Source: an uncultured Kiritimatiellota bacterium
Lineage (GTDB): Bacteria; Verrucomicrobiota; Kiritimatiellia; RFP12; DVOR01
NCBI GenBank assembly: GCA_944389585.1
Contig: CALXMW010000002.1
Coordinates: 124,001-188,000 of the forward strand
Reading direction: 5' to 3'
DNA length: 64,000 nt
How positions within the stretch are numbered: the first letter of the stretch is position 1; every line of letters starts with the position of its first letter. The notes under the pieces are model-generated. The model did no database searches, was not told the origin of the DNA, and was given only the letters and a program-made list of their open reading frames with translations. The position numbers and the translations under genes are program-made. This document shows positions 43,739-51,799 of this stretch, piece by piece.

Positions 43739-45427
43739 TTAGTTTTCGTCGCCCATGGTGGCGCGGAGGACTTCCTCGAGGGTGGTCATGCCGCTGGCCA
43801 CCTTGAGCATCCCGTCCTCGCGGAGGGTGCGCATGCCCATCTCGCGGACGCGGGCACGGAGGGTGGTGGTGGGGACCTTGTCGAAGATCATGCGCTGCAC
43901 CGTGTCGTCCACGGTGAAGATCTCGAAGATGCCCTTGCGGCCCTTGTAGCCGGTGTTGTTGCAGACGGGGCAGCCCGCGCCCCGGAACATGCGCATGTTG
44001 GCGACGTCCTTGGCCATCGCGCCGAGCATCTTGCGCTCGTGGTCGGTGGGGGTGTGCTCCTGGCGGCACTTCTCGCAGATGGCGCGCACCAGGCGCTGGG
44101 CCATCGCCGCGCGCAGGGCCGAGGCCACGAGGAAGGGCTTGATGCCGATGTCCGTGAGGCGCGTGACGGCGCTGGGCGCGTCGTTGGTGTGCAGGGTGGA
44201 GAAGACGAGGTGGCCGGTGAGCGCCGCCTCCATGGCGATCTCGGCGGTCTCGTGGTCGCGGATTTCGCCGATCATGACGATGTTCGGGGCCTGGCGCAGG
44301 ATGGAGCGCAGCGCCGCCGAGAAGTCCAGCCCCACGGCGCGGTTCACCTGCACCTGGTTGATGCCGCTCATCTGGTATTCCACCGGGTCCTCGACGGTGA
44401 TGAGCTTCTTGTCGGGGCGGTTGATCTGCCCCAGGCAGGCGTAGAGCGTCGTCGTCTTGCCCGAGCCGGTGGGGCCCGTCACCAGGATGACGCCGTCGGG
44501 CAGGCCGATGAGGCGCTCGAACTTCGCCTGGTCGTCGGAGAGGAAGCCCAGCTGCGGCAGGCCCAGGGCCAGGTTCTGCTTGTCGAGGATACGCATGACG
44601 ATGGACTCGCCGAAGTTCGTCGGCACCGTGCTCACGCGCAGGTCCAGCTCGCGCTCGCCCATCTTCACCTGGATGCGCCCGTCCTGCGGGATGCGCCGCT
44701 CCGAGAGGTCCATGTTCGCCATCAGCTTGACGCGCGAGAGGATGGCCCCCTGCAGGCGCTTGGGCGGCGGGTCCATCTCGCGCAGCGCCCCGTCGATGCG
44801 GAAGCGCACGCGGAAGCGCTTCTCCATCGGCTCCAGGTGGATGTCCGAGGCCTTCATCTTGCAGGCGTCCATCAGGATGAGGCTCACCAGGCGGATGACC
44901 GGCGCGTCGCCCTCGCCGCCCTCGTCCACCTCCATCTCCTTGCGCTGGCTCACCAGGCCCTCGCCGGTGTCCGTCGCGTCCGGGTCGAAGGTCAGCGGGT
45001 AATACTTGTCCATCAGGCGCTTCACGTCGCCCGAGGTCACCACCACGAAATCCGCGTTCTTCCCGTTCAGGCGGTAGCGCACCGCGTCCTGCGCGTCGTA
45101 GTTCGCCGGGTCGCAGATCGCCACCGTCACCGAATCCTCGTCCGCCTGCAGGGGCACGGCGTTGTACTTGCGCGCCGTCTCCGCGTCCAGCAGCGCCACC
45201 GCCGCCGCGTCCACGTCGTCGCCCTCGATCGAGGCGAAGGGCATCCCGAACTGCTCGGCCAGCGTCCCGAGCACGTCCTCCTCCGAGACGTCCCCCCGCG
45301 CCACCAGCCAATCCAGCGGCGTCTGCCCCTCCGCGCGCTTGGCCTCCACGGCCTCGGCCACCTGGGCCGCGCCCAGGCGCCCCGTCTCCTGAAGGATCTG
45401 CAACGCATACTCGTCGTTCGTCGTCAC
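43739..45427 (-). CDS. pilB: PilB/GspE-type pilus assembly ATPase (first copy)
   Basis: A 562-aa ATPase for type IV pilus or type II pseudopilus extension. An N-terminal MshEN domain (about 10-140, with LGTLAEQFGMPF and TVAICDP) is followed by the core: Walker A GPTGSGKTTTLYACL, Walker B NIVMIGEIRDHETAEIA, His box FSTLHTNDA and a CEKC...CPVC zinc finger. The start is a GTG with GGGAG 8 nt upstream; no in-frame ATG exists near. It overlaps the stop of a tiny upstream frame (GTGA). Confidence 0.9.
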   Translation of the reverse strand: MTTNDEYALQILQETGRLGAAQVAEAVEAKRAEGQTPLDWLVARGDVSEEDVLGTLAEQFGMPFASIEGDDVDAAAVALLDAETARKYNAVPLQADEDSVTVAICDPANYDAQDAVRYRLNGKNADFVVVTSGDVKRLMDKYYPLTFDPDATDTGEGLVSQRKEMEVDEGGEGDAPVIRLVSLILMDACKMKASDIHLEPMEKRFRVRFRIDGALREMDPPPKRLQGAILSRVKLMANMDLSERRIPQDGRIQVKMGERELDLRVSTVPTNFGESIVMRILDKQNLALGLPQLGFLSDDQAKFERLIGLPDGVILVTGPTGSGKTTTLYACLGQINRPDKKLITVEDPVEYQMSGINQVQVNRAVGLDFSAALRSILRQAPNIVMIGEIRDHETAEIAMEAALTGHLVFSTLHTNDAPSAVTRLTDIGIKPFLVASALRAAMAQRLVRAICEKCRQEHTPTDHERKMLGAMAKDVANMRMFRGAGCPVCNNTGYKGRKGIFEIFTVDDTVQRMIFDKVPTTTLRARVREMGMRTLREDGMLKVASGMTTLEEVLRATMGDEN

Positions 45428-45456
45428 GCCAGGCTCTCCCGAAAAACGTTCATCAT
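45424..45456 (-). CDS. Possible 10-codon leader frame coupled to pilB
   Basis: Encodes MMNVFRESLA. Its ATG lies 7 nt after the -10 box and its TGA overlaps the GTG start of pilB by GTGA. GGAG directly abuts the ATG. It could be a leaderless leader peptide that brings ribosomes to pilB, or a chance frame. No sign of attenuation was found. Confidence 0.3.
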   Translation of the reverse strand: MMNVFRESLA

Positions 45457-45463
45457 CTCCTTC

Positions 45464-45492
45464 AGAATAACAAAACCCAGACCCCCGCGCAA
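45464..45492 (-). promoter_or_regulatory. Promoter of the pilB-pilT-gspE operon
   Basis: Minus strand TTGCGC (45487-45492), exactly 17 bp, TATTCT (45464-45469), with TGT before the -10. Its -35 box overlaps that of the divergent LysM gene promoter. Confidence 0.6.
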
Positions 45493-45513
45493 ACGCCGCG
45501 CATATGCTATAAT
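45485..45513 (+). promoter_or_regulatory. Promoter of the LysM lipoprotein/nspC operon
   Basis: Plus strand CCGCGC (45485-45490), 17 bp, TGC-TATAAT (TATAAT at 45508-45513). 33 nt before the ATG, which has CGGAGG upstream. Confidence 0.6.
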
Positions 45514-45546
45514 TGCCCCGCACACCCACACGGAGGACGCGCACCT

Positions 45547-46506
45547 ATGACCAAACGCCTTTCCCTGCTGGCGGCCCTCGCCGCCCTCGCCCTCGCCGGC
45601 TGCGGCGACGACGCCGTCGCCGAGCGCGAGCGCGCCGACCGCGCCAACGCCCTCTTCGCCGAGGCCCTCGCCGCCGCCGACCGCGGCGACGACGCCGGCG
45701 CCGAGGCCCTCTACCGCCGCCTCCTCACCCAAGACGGCGCCAACGCCGCCGCCCACCTCAACCTCGCCATCCTCCAGCACGACGCCCGCAAGGACTACGC
45801 CGAGGCCATCCACCACTACCGCTGGTACCTCGACCTCCAGCCCAAATCCGAGAAGGCCGCCATGGTGCGCGACCGCATCGCCGCCGCCCGCACCCTCCTC
45901 ACCACCCAGCTCGCCGCCGACGCCCTCGCCCGCGAACGCCAGGGCCTCGACGCCGAGCGCGAGGGCCTCCGCGCCCAAATCCGCACCCTCGACGCCACCG
46001 CCGCCGACCTCCGCACCCAGCTCCGCGAGCGCGACGACGCCATCGCCGACCTCGAAAGCCGCGTCCGCGCCCTCCAACGCCTCGTCGAGACCCTCAAGGC
46101 CGCCGAGACCCAGGCCGCCGCCCAAGCCCAGGCCCGCCTCGACGCCGCCCAGGGCGCCGCCGCCCAAGCCCCCGCCCAGGAGCCCCCCGCCGAGGACACC
46201 TCCGCCCTCATCAAGGCCATCCGCCTCGACGCCCAGCGCATGATCGAGGAGCCCGACGGCGGCCAGGCCGCCGAGAACGCCGCCACCCGCCAGGCCGTCG
46301 AGGGCCGCGCCGACGAGCCCCCCCTCGCCGCCAGCCCCATCCCCGGCCACCGCTACCTCGTCCGCCCCGGAGACACCCTCTCGCGCCTCGCCCGCGAGGC
46401 CTACGACGGCAACGCCGCCCGCTGGGTGGACATCCGCGACGCCAACCGCGCCACCCTCAGCCCCGACGGCCGCCTCCGCGTCGGCCAGACCATCCTCATC
46501 CCCTGA
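45547..46506 (+). CDS. TPR/coiled-coil lipoprotein with C-terminal LysM domain
   Basis: A 319-aa lipoprotein. The signal peptide ends in LAGC (Cys19). TPR-like helices follow (about 30-115; AEALYRRLLTQDGANAAAHLNLAIL), then a coiled coil (about 120-215) and an Ala/Pro/Gln linker. A LysM domain closes the protein (about 270-319: HRYLVRPGDTLSRLAREAYDG...VGQTILIP), which binds peptidoglycan. The build suggests a periplasmic link between outer membrane and cell wall, somewhat like YbgF/CpoB. First of four plus-strand genes with tiny gaps. Confidence 0.82.
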   Translation: MTKRLSLLAALAALALAGCGDDAVAERERADRANALFAEALAAADRGDDAGAEALYRRLLTQDGANAAAHLNLAILQHDARKDYAEAIHHYRWYLDLQPKSEKAAMVRDRIAAARTLLTTQLAADALARERQGLDAEREGLRAQIRTLDATAADLRTQLRERDDAIADLESRVRALQRLVETLKAAETQAAAQAQARLDAAQGAAAQAPAQEPPAEDTSALIKAIRLDAQRMIEEPDGGQAAENAATRQAVEGRADEPPLAASPIPGHRYLVRPGDTLSRLAREAYDGNAARWVDIRDANRATLSPDGRLRVGQTILIP

Positions 46507-46509
46507 CCC

Positions 46510-46788
46510 ATGCGCCCCTTCCGCCGCAAAAAGGACGTCTCCTTCCACCGCCCCCAAAGCGAGGCCTTCCGCCTCGACACCCGCGACGTCGAGGAAGGCG
46601 CCCCCTTCTGGGCCACGCTCCTGTGCCGCCGCCCCAAGCGCGACGCCCTCACCCGCTACATCGCCGCCGGCGGCACCCGCGACGCCCGCGACGACGGCCA
46701 GGACGCCCGCCTCCGCCGCTCCTGGCGCCGCTTCGCCCTCGCCTTCGCGGCGCTCGCCCTGATTTGGGCGCTGGGGGCCTGGCTGTGA
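46510..46788 (+). CDS. Small single-pass membrane protein
   Basis: A 92-aa basic protein (RPFRRKKDVSF... LRRSWRRF) with one C-terminal transmembrane helix (about residues 74-92, FALAFAALALIWALGAWL). It starts 3 nt after the LysM gene and its stop overlaps the GTG of nspC (GTGA), so it is translated with them. The arginine-rich side is probably cytoplasmic. No family recognised. Confidence 0.6.
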   Translation: MRPFRRKKDVSFHRPQSEAFRLDTRDVEEGAPFWATLLCRRPKRDALTRYIAAGGTRDARDDGQDARLRRSWRRFALAFAALALIWALGAWL

Positions 46789-47960
46789 GCGCCCTCCCCG
46801 AGACCCCCGCCTTCGTGGTCGACGCCGAGGCCCTCCGCCGCAACGCCGTCCTCCTCCGCGAGGTCGCCGAGGCCTCCGGCGCCCACCTGCTCCTGGCCCT
46901 CAAGGCCTTCTCCATGCCCGCGGCCTTCCCCTTCCTCCACGCCGAGGGCACCTGCGCCAGCAGCGTCCACGAGACGATCCTGGGCGGCGAGTTCGGCGGC
47001 GAGCGCCACGCCTTCGCCGCGGCCTTCTCCGAGCGCGAGATGGCCGCGCTCCTCGACGCGGGGCTCAACCACGTCACCCTCAACTCCTTCGCCCAGCTGG
47101 CCCAATGGCGGCGCGTCGCCGCCGCCCACCCCCGCGGCGCGCAGGTCGCCGTCGGCCTGCGCATCAACCCCGAGCACTCCGAGGGCCAGGTGCCCCTCTA
47201 CGACCCCTGCGCCCCCCACTCGCGCCTGGGCATCCGCCGCGCCGCCTTCGCCGGGCAGAGCCTCGAGGGCGTCACCGGGCTGCACTGCCACAACCTCTGC
47301 GAGCAGAACGCCGACTGCTTCGCCCGCACCCTCGAGGCCATCGAGGACAAGTTCGGCGACCTCCTCCCGCGCGTCTCTTGGTTCAACTTCGGCGGCGGCC
47401 ACCACATCACCCGCGCCGACTACGACCGCGGCCTGCTGGTGCGCACCCTCCGCGCCTTCCGCGAGCGCCATCCCCACATCCGCTGCTACCTCGAGCCCGG
47501 CGAGGCCCACGTCCTCAACGCCGGCACCTTCGTCTGCACCGTCCTGGACGTGGTGGAGAACGACGGCCCCATCGCCATCCTCGACGGCTCGGCCGCCTGC
47601 CACACCCCCGACGTCATCGAGATGCCCTACCGCCCCCGCGCCTTCCTCGACCCGGCGTGGGACGGCGCCGCCGCGCCCGGCCCCGCCGCCCTCCGCGCCG
47701 GCGGGCCCGGCGAAAAGCCCCACGCCGTGCGCCTGGCCGGCCCCAGCTGCCTGGCCGGCGACGTCTTCGGCGACTATTCCTTCGACCGCCCCCTCGTGCC
47801 CGGAGACCGCGTCGTCTTCGAGGACATGGCCCTCTACACGATGGTCAAGACCAACACCTTCAACGGCATCCGCCTGCCCTCCATCTGGCTGCGCCGAGGG
47901 CCCGGCGACCTCACCTGCGTGCGCAGCTTCGGCTACGGCGACTTCCGGTCGCGCCTCTGA
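46785..47960 (+). CDS. nspC: Carboxynorspermidine decarboxylase
   Basis: A 391-aa PLP enzyme of the alanine-racemase fold that decarboxylates carboxyspermidine or carboxynorspermidine in the alternative polyamine route. The PLP lysine is Lys40 in LLLALKAFSMP. Other marks are GLRINPEHSE, GLHCHNLCEQNAD, WFNFGGGHHIT, YLEPGEAHVLNAG, GPSCLAGDVFGDYSF and FNGIRLP near the end. GTG start overlapping the upstream stop. The usual partner dehydrogenase is not in the window. Confidence 0.92.
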   Translation: MSALPETPAFVVDAEALRRNAVLLREVAEASGAHLLLALKAFSMPAAFPFLHAEGTCASSVHETILGGEFGGERHAFAAAFSEREMAALLDAGLNHVTLNSFAQLAQWRRVAAAHPRGAQVAVGLRINPEHSEGQVPLYDPCAPHSRLGIRRAAFAGQSLEGVTGLHCHNLCEQNADCFARTLEAIEDKFGDLLPRVSWFNFGGGHHITRADYDRGLLVRTLRAFRERHPHIRCYLEPGEAHVLNAGTFVCTVLDVVENDGPIAILDGSAACHTPDVIEMPYRPRAFLDPAWDGAAAPGPAALRAGGPGEKPHAVRLAGPSCLAGDVFGDYSFDRPLVPGDRVVFEDMALYTMVKTNTFNGIRLPSIWLRRGPGDLTCVRSFGYGDFRSRL

Positions 47961-47971
47961 GGAGCCCCGCC

Positions 47972-49900
47972 ATGAAACGAAGCGCCCTGCTCGCCCTCGC
48001 CCTCAGCCTGCCCCTGGCCCTCGCGGCGCAGGACAAAGGCAAACTCGAGCTCTCCGCCCTCGAGCACGCGCTCACCGGCCCCAACCACGTCTACGGCCGC
48101 GCCCTCGACCCCGAGGACCTCGGCCAGCGCGTCGTCGTCCTCTGGAACATCTCCCGCTTCGTCGAGCCCGGCTACAACCGCCTCAAGGCCGCCGAGAGCG
48201 GCGACGACGAGGACGACGACACCTACCGCCGCGACGACCGCGACGACGACAAGGAGGGCGGCCCCCAAGACCAGATGCGCGAGGAAAGCCGCGCCATCCA
48301 GCGCGCCTCCAAGGGCGCCGTCAAGGACGGCCGCCTCCTCGTCATCGCCGTCGACCCCCAGCCCGCCGACCCCGAGCTCCGTCGCTTCCGCACCGACGCC
48401 ATCCGCGAGCTCAAGCCCTACTTCCCCGTCTACGCCATCAACGTCCCCTCGCAATACTACGACGCCTCCGGCAAGCACCGCGGCATGATCTCCGACGTCA
48501 AGACCTTCGCCGAGGGCGACCGCCTCACCGCCGTCCTCGCCGAGACCCCCGACTACATCCCCGGGCGCATCATCACCTTCAAGACCCAGAAGATGGAGAC
48601 CCTCTCCAAGCGCTTCGTCGAGGGCAAGAACATCGAGCAGCCCCTCAAGCAGCTCCGCGCCGCCGCCAACGGCTCCGGCGAGAAGGCCGAGGAGGCCCGC
48701 CGGATGCTCGCGGCCGTCGAGGCCCACCTCCAGGCCATGGCCGCCGACATCGACGCCGACCTCAAGGCCGCCCCCTCGCGCGCCCTCACGCGCATCGAGG
48801 TGCTCATGAAGACCGCCCCCTCCCAGGGAGCCCGCTACGCCGCCGCCCGCAACGCCCTGCGCAACACCCCCGCCATCCGCCAACTCGCCCGCGCCCGCGA
48901 GTTCCTCCACAAGGCCAACCACGGCGAGGTCGGCCGCGGCGACACCGGCCGCCAGGCCGACGCCTTCGCCAAGGCCCTCACCGAAATGGCCAAAAGCCCC
49001 AACGCCTCCATCGCCGCCGAGGCCGCCGCGCTCGCCGCCGCCATGGAGCCCTACTCCGCCGCCACCCTCGCCGCCCAGCAGGAAAAGCTCCACGAGGAAA
49101 TCGCCGCCCGCCGAAAAGCCCGCGACGAGGCCAGGAAACGCCGCGCCCAGGAACAGCGCGACCGCCGCGCCGGCCGCACCACGAAGGACAAGGAGGAGGA
49201 CGACGCCCCCGCCGCCAAGCGCGACACCGCCGGCTCCATCCTCGCCGCCCAGGCCGGCGAGGGCACCCTCGCCCCCCTCCTGCCCGAGCTCAACCGCATC
49301 GACGACGCCACCTGCAACTACGAACGCCTCCGCGAGAACTACGCCCGCCACGGCGAGATGGCCGGCGAGCGCGGCGCCGCCGCCAAGGCCGCCATCGACG
49401 CCATCAACGCCAACGCCGCCGCCTACCTGGCCGAGCTCAACGCCATCCAGAAGGAAAGCCGCCCCCTCGACCTCTATTCCACGCGCGACTGGGAGAAGCT
49501 CCTTACCGTCAACTACCCCTCCCTCCAGCGCACCCCCGCCGGCTCCGTCGCCGTCAAGATGCTGCGCGATTCCGAGCTCCGCGCCATCCACGGCGTCTAC
49601 GACGACATCCTCAAGGCCAACCCCGACCGCGGGGAGGGCGAGAGCAACGAGGACTACGCCGTCTCCAAGGCCCAATACCTCCAGGCCAAGCTCCGCGCCC
49701 TGCGCAAATACCGCGCCACCCGCTCCGCCTTCGGCCGCATGGCCGTGGCCCACCTCAACGCCCTGGGCTACTCCGACGAGGCCATCCAGGGCAAGCTCAA
49801 CGAGCTCGACGCCCAGCTCAAAGACCTCAAAAAGGCCGCCAAGGAAGCCGAGAAGGCCCGCGAGAAGGCCCAAAAGGAGGCCCGGCGCAACCGCGACTGA
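47972..49900 (+). CDS. Secreted coiled-coil protein with a possible thioredoxin-like N-domain
   Basis: A 642-aa protein with a signal peptide (cleavage after LALAA). Residues about 30-190 (RVVVLWNISRF, LLVIAVDPQP, PVYAINVPSQYYD) have a beta-alpha pattern like thioredoxin-fold proteins but no CxxC, interrupted by a very acidic insertion (DDEDDDTYRRDDRDDDKE). The rest is Lys/Glu/Ala-rich helices and a final coiled coil (KDLKKAAKEAEKAREKAQKE). GAGGAG precedes the ATG. It is the last gene of the operon. Function unknown. Confidence 0.7.
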   Translation: MKRSALLALALSLPLALAAQDKGKLELSALEHALTGPNHVYGRALDPEDLGQRVVVLWNISRFVEPGYNRLKAAESGDDEDDDTYRRDDRDDDKEGGPQDQMREESRAIQRASKGAVKDGRLLVIAVDPQPADPELRRFRTDAIRELKPYFPVYAINVPSQYYDASGKHRGMISDVKTFAEGDRLTAVLAETPDYIPGRIITFKTQKMETLSKRFVEGKNIEQPLKQLRAAANGSGEKAEEARRMLAAVEAHLQAMAADIDADLKAAPSRALTRIEVLMKTAPSQGARYAAARNALRNTPAIRQLARAREFLHKANHGEVGRGDTGRQADAFAKALTEMAKSPNASIAAEAAALAAAMEPYSAATLAAQQEKLHEEIAARRKARDEARKRRAQEQRDRRAGRTTKDKEEDDAPAAKRDTAGSILAAQAGEGTLAPLLPELNRIDDATCNYERLRENYARHGEMAGERGAAAKAAIDAINANAAAYLAELNAIQKESRPLDLYSTRDWEKLLTVNYPSLQRTPAGSVAVKMLRDSELRAIHGVYDDILKANPDRGEGESNEDYAVSKAQYLQAKLRALRKYRATRSAFGRMAVAHLNALGYSDEAIQGKLNELDAQLKDLKKAAKEAEKAREKAQKEARRNRD

Positions 49901-49931
49901 GCCCGACTCTCCCCCACCCCGCGGGGAGGAC

Positions 49932-49970
49932 AAAAAAACGCCCCTGCCGAGACGGTCTCGGCGGGGGCGT
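49932..49970 (-). terminator. Rho-independent terminator, possibly bidirectional
   Basis: A 15-bp stem with a 3-nt loop. On the minus strand it is followed by TTTTTTT and ends the GtrA-like gene; on the plus strand TCCGTTTG follows, so it may also end the LysM/nspC operon. Confidence 0.8.
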
Positions 49971-50003
49971 CCGTTTGCCGGGGGCGGGCCTTCGCGCGGC
50001 GCG

Positions 50004-50456
50004 TCAGAAGACCCAGAACTTGGCGATGAGGTAGTTGAGGGCGATCTCGAGGAGGGTGACGGCGAGGTTGATGGTCTCGGGCCACCAGCCGTACTCGGCT
50101 TTGACGCGGGCCTTGTCGCGCAGATCCCAGCGCAGCCATTTGTCGATGAGCCACCACATGAGCGCGACGGTGAGGACGGCGGTGGCGACGCGGCTGGCGT
50201 ACATCCTCCAGGCCGATTCCCAGAAGCCCGTCTCGGTGCCGGCGAAGGCCAGCCAGCGCATGAGCAGGAAGGCGACGGTGGCGGCGGCGAACCAGCTGAC
50301 GCATTTGCTGGGGACGTTCCCAAGGCCGCATTTGCGGAAGAGCACGGAGTAGCCCACGAAGCTGACGGCGGTGGAGCAGACCCCGGCGAAGAGGTACCAG
50401 AAGAGCTCCCAGAAGAGCGCCGGGGGCATGAAGAGGGCGATGAGGTCGTTGAGCAT
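50004..50456 (-). CDS. GtrA-like four-helix membrane protein
   Basis: A 150-aa inner-membrane protein with four predicted helices. The segment FWYLFAGVCSTAVSFVGYSVLF fits the first helix pair of the GtrA family (flippases or accessory proteins for lipid-linked sugars used in cell-surface glycosylation). Trp-rich, with charged loops. It lies downstream of the sialic acid genes but is separated by a 135-nt repeat region, so cotranscription is uncertain. Confidence 0.7.
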   Translation of the reverse strand: MLNDLIALFMPPALFWELFWYLFAGVCSTAVSFVGYSVLFRKCGLGNVPSKCVSWFAAATVAFLLMRWLAFAGTETGFWESAWRMYASRVATAVLTVALMWWLIDKWLRWDLRDKARVKAEYGWWPETINLAVTLLEIALNYLIAKFWVF

Positions 50457-50481
50457 GGCGGGGCATCCGGGAGTGTGGCGG

Positions 50482-50583
50482 TTTAGAAGCGTGGAGGCTT
50501 GGCGCGCCTCGGCGGGCGTCTAGAAGTCCGCCCCCGAGTGGCGGGGGCCAACCTTCCAAGCCTCCAAACGTCCAACCTTCCAA
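50482..50583. repeat. Intergenic inverted repeat, copy A of a two-copy family
   Basis: Arms TGGAGGCTTGG (50492-50502) and CCAAGCCTCCA (50556-50566) can form a hairpin with a GC-rich inner stem. The segment 50548-50582 is 32/35 identical to 59476-59510. It fills the spacer between the epimerase stop and the GtrA-like gene. Confidence 0.75.
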
Positions 50584-50591
50584 GCGTCCCG

Positions 50592-51788
50592 TCAGTCGCG
50601 GCTGACGAGGTTGAGGGGGCCGTCGTTGAGGAGCTCGCGGCAGATCTGCCAGCATTCGTACTGCATGCGCGGCACGTGGAAGCAGCCTTTGAAGAGGTTG
50701 CCTTTGATGTCGGAGCAGACGCGGCCGTCGCGGGCGAGGTAGCCGAACCAGTCGCCGTATTCCTTGTCGGGGAAGTGGGCGTGGGTCCAGTCGTGGGCGA
50801 GGGTGTGCCATTTGGCGTACTTCTCGGAGCCGGTGACCTGATAGGCCAGGAGGGTGGCGATGCAGACTTCGTTGTGGGGCCACCAGAACTTCATGTCCTG
50901 CCAGTATTCGCTGACGGGGCGGTTGTAGACGTCGCGGTAGTAGAGGATGCCGCCGTACTCCTTGTCCCAGCCGCGCTCCCAGGACCAGTCGAGCATGTCC
51001 AGGCCGATGTTGAGGTAATCCAGGCGGCCGCGGCGCTTGCCTTCCTTCATGATGAACCAGGCGCCCTCGATGGCGTGGCCGGGGTTGAGGGTGCGCTCGT
51101 CGATGTGGTCGATGATCTGCCCTTCGGGCGAGACGGTCTCCATGACGCAGCGGATGTCGGGCTTGAGGTGGTAGCGGACGATGTCGGCGATGGCCTGGTC
51201 GATGCGCGCCTCGGCCTCCTCGTAGCCGATGCTCTCGCGGAGGCGCTGGCAGGTGGAGATGTTGATCATGGGGTGGCCTAGGCCGCGGGTGGGGCGCACG
51301 CCGGTGAACTTGGGGGGCGTGTCGACGTGGTCGCCGTAGAGCTTGTAGGTCCGGCGGGCCAGGTCGGCGTATTCGTCGGAGCCGGTGAGGCGGGCATACT
51401 CGCCGTAGGCGATGGAGGCGAAGCTCTCGGAGAAGGCGTAGCGGCGCTTGCGGATGGGCTCGCCGCGGCGCGTCATGTGGAAGTACATGCGCCCGTCGGC
51501 CGGGTCGTAGCAATACTTGCGCAGGAACTCGAGCGTGCCCTTGGCGGCGGCCTCCCAGTCGGGCCGGCGCTCGACGTGGTTGCAGAGGAAGCCGAGCATC
51601 CAGGCGAAGCGGCCCTGCTGCCAGACGCCCTTGTCGTCGTCGATGCGGCGGCCCTGGCGGTCGACGCCGGTCATGATCCCGCCGTATTCCCTGTCCCACC
51701 CGTGCTCCATCCAGAAGGGGACGGTGTCGCAGAGCAGGCCGTCGTGGTAGGTGGCCTCGAGCTGTTGCAGGCGTTCGGTGCTGAGCAT
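50592..51788 (-). CDS. N-acylglucosamine 2-epimerase family protein
   Basis: A 398-aa (alpha/alpha)6-barrel epimerase of the AGE family. The likely catalytic histidines are in LNPGHAIEGAWFIM and WPHNEV; RGLGHPMINISTCQ and RYAFSESFASIAYGEY are also typical. AAGGAGG precedes the ATG. Its position directly after the sialic acid lyase suggests it converts N-acetylmannosamine to N-acetylglucosamine, the arrangement described for Bacteroides fragilis NanL/NanE. Members also act on cellobiose or mannose, so substrate rests on context. Confidence 0.85.
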   Translation of the reverse strand: MLSTERLQQLEATYHDGLLCDTVPFWMEHGWDREYGGIMTGVDRQGRRIDDDKGVWQQGRFAWMLGFLCNHVERRPDWEAAAKGTLEFLRKYCYDPADGRMYFHMTRRGEPIRKRRYAFSESFASIAYGEYARLTGSDEYADLARRTYKLYGDHVDTPPKFTGVRPTRGLGHPMINISTCQRLRESIGYEEAEARIDQAIADIVRYHLKPDIRCVMETVSPEGQIIDHIDERTLNPGHAIEGAWFIMKEGKRRGRLDYLNIGLDMLDWSWERGWDKEYGGILYYRDVYNRPVSEYWQDMKFWWPHNEVCIATLLAYQVTGSEKYAKWHTLAHDWTHAHFPDKEYGDWFGYLARDGRVCSDIKGNLFKGCFHVPRMQYECWQICRELLNDGPLNLVSRD

Positions 51789-51799
51789 GGGGGCCTCCT

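Noticed and set aside
40260..45311. 1683-codon minus-strand frame through the pilus ATPase genes
   Set aside because: Out-of-frame reading of pilB, pilT and gspE; even spans the tRNA boundary.
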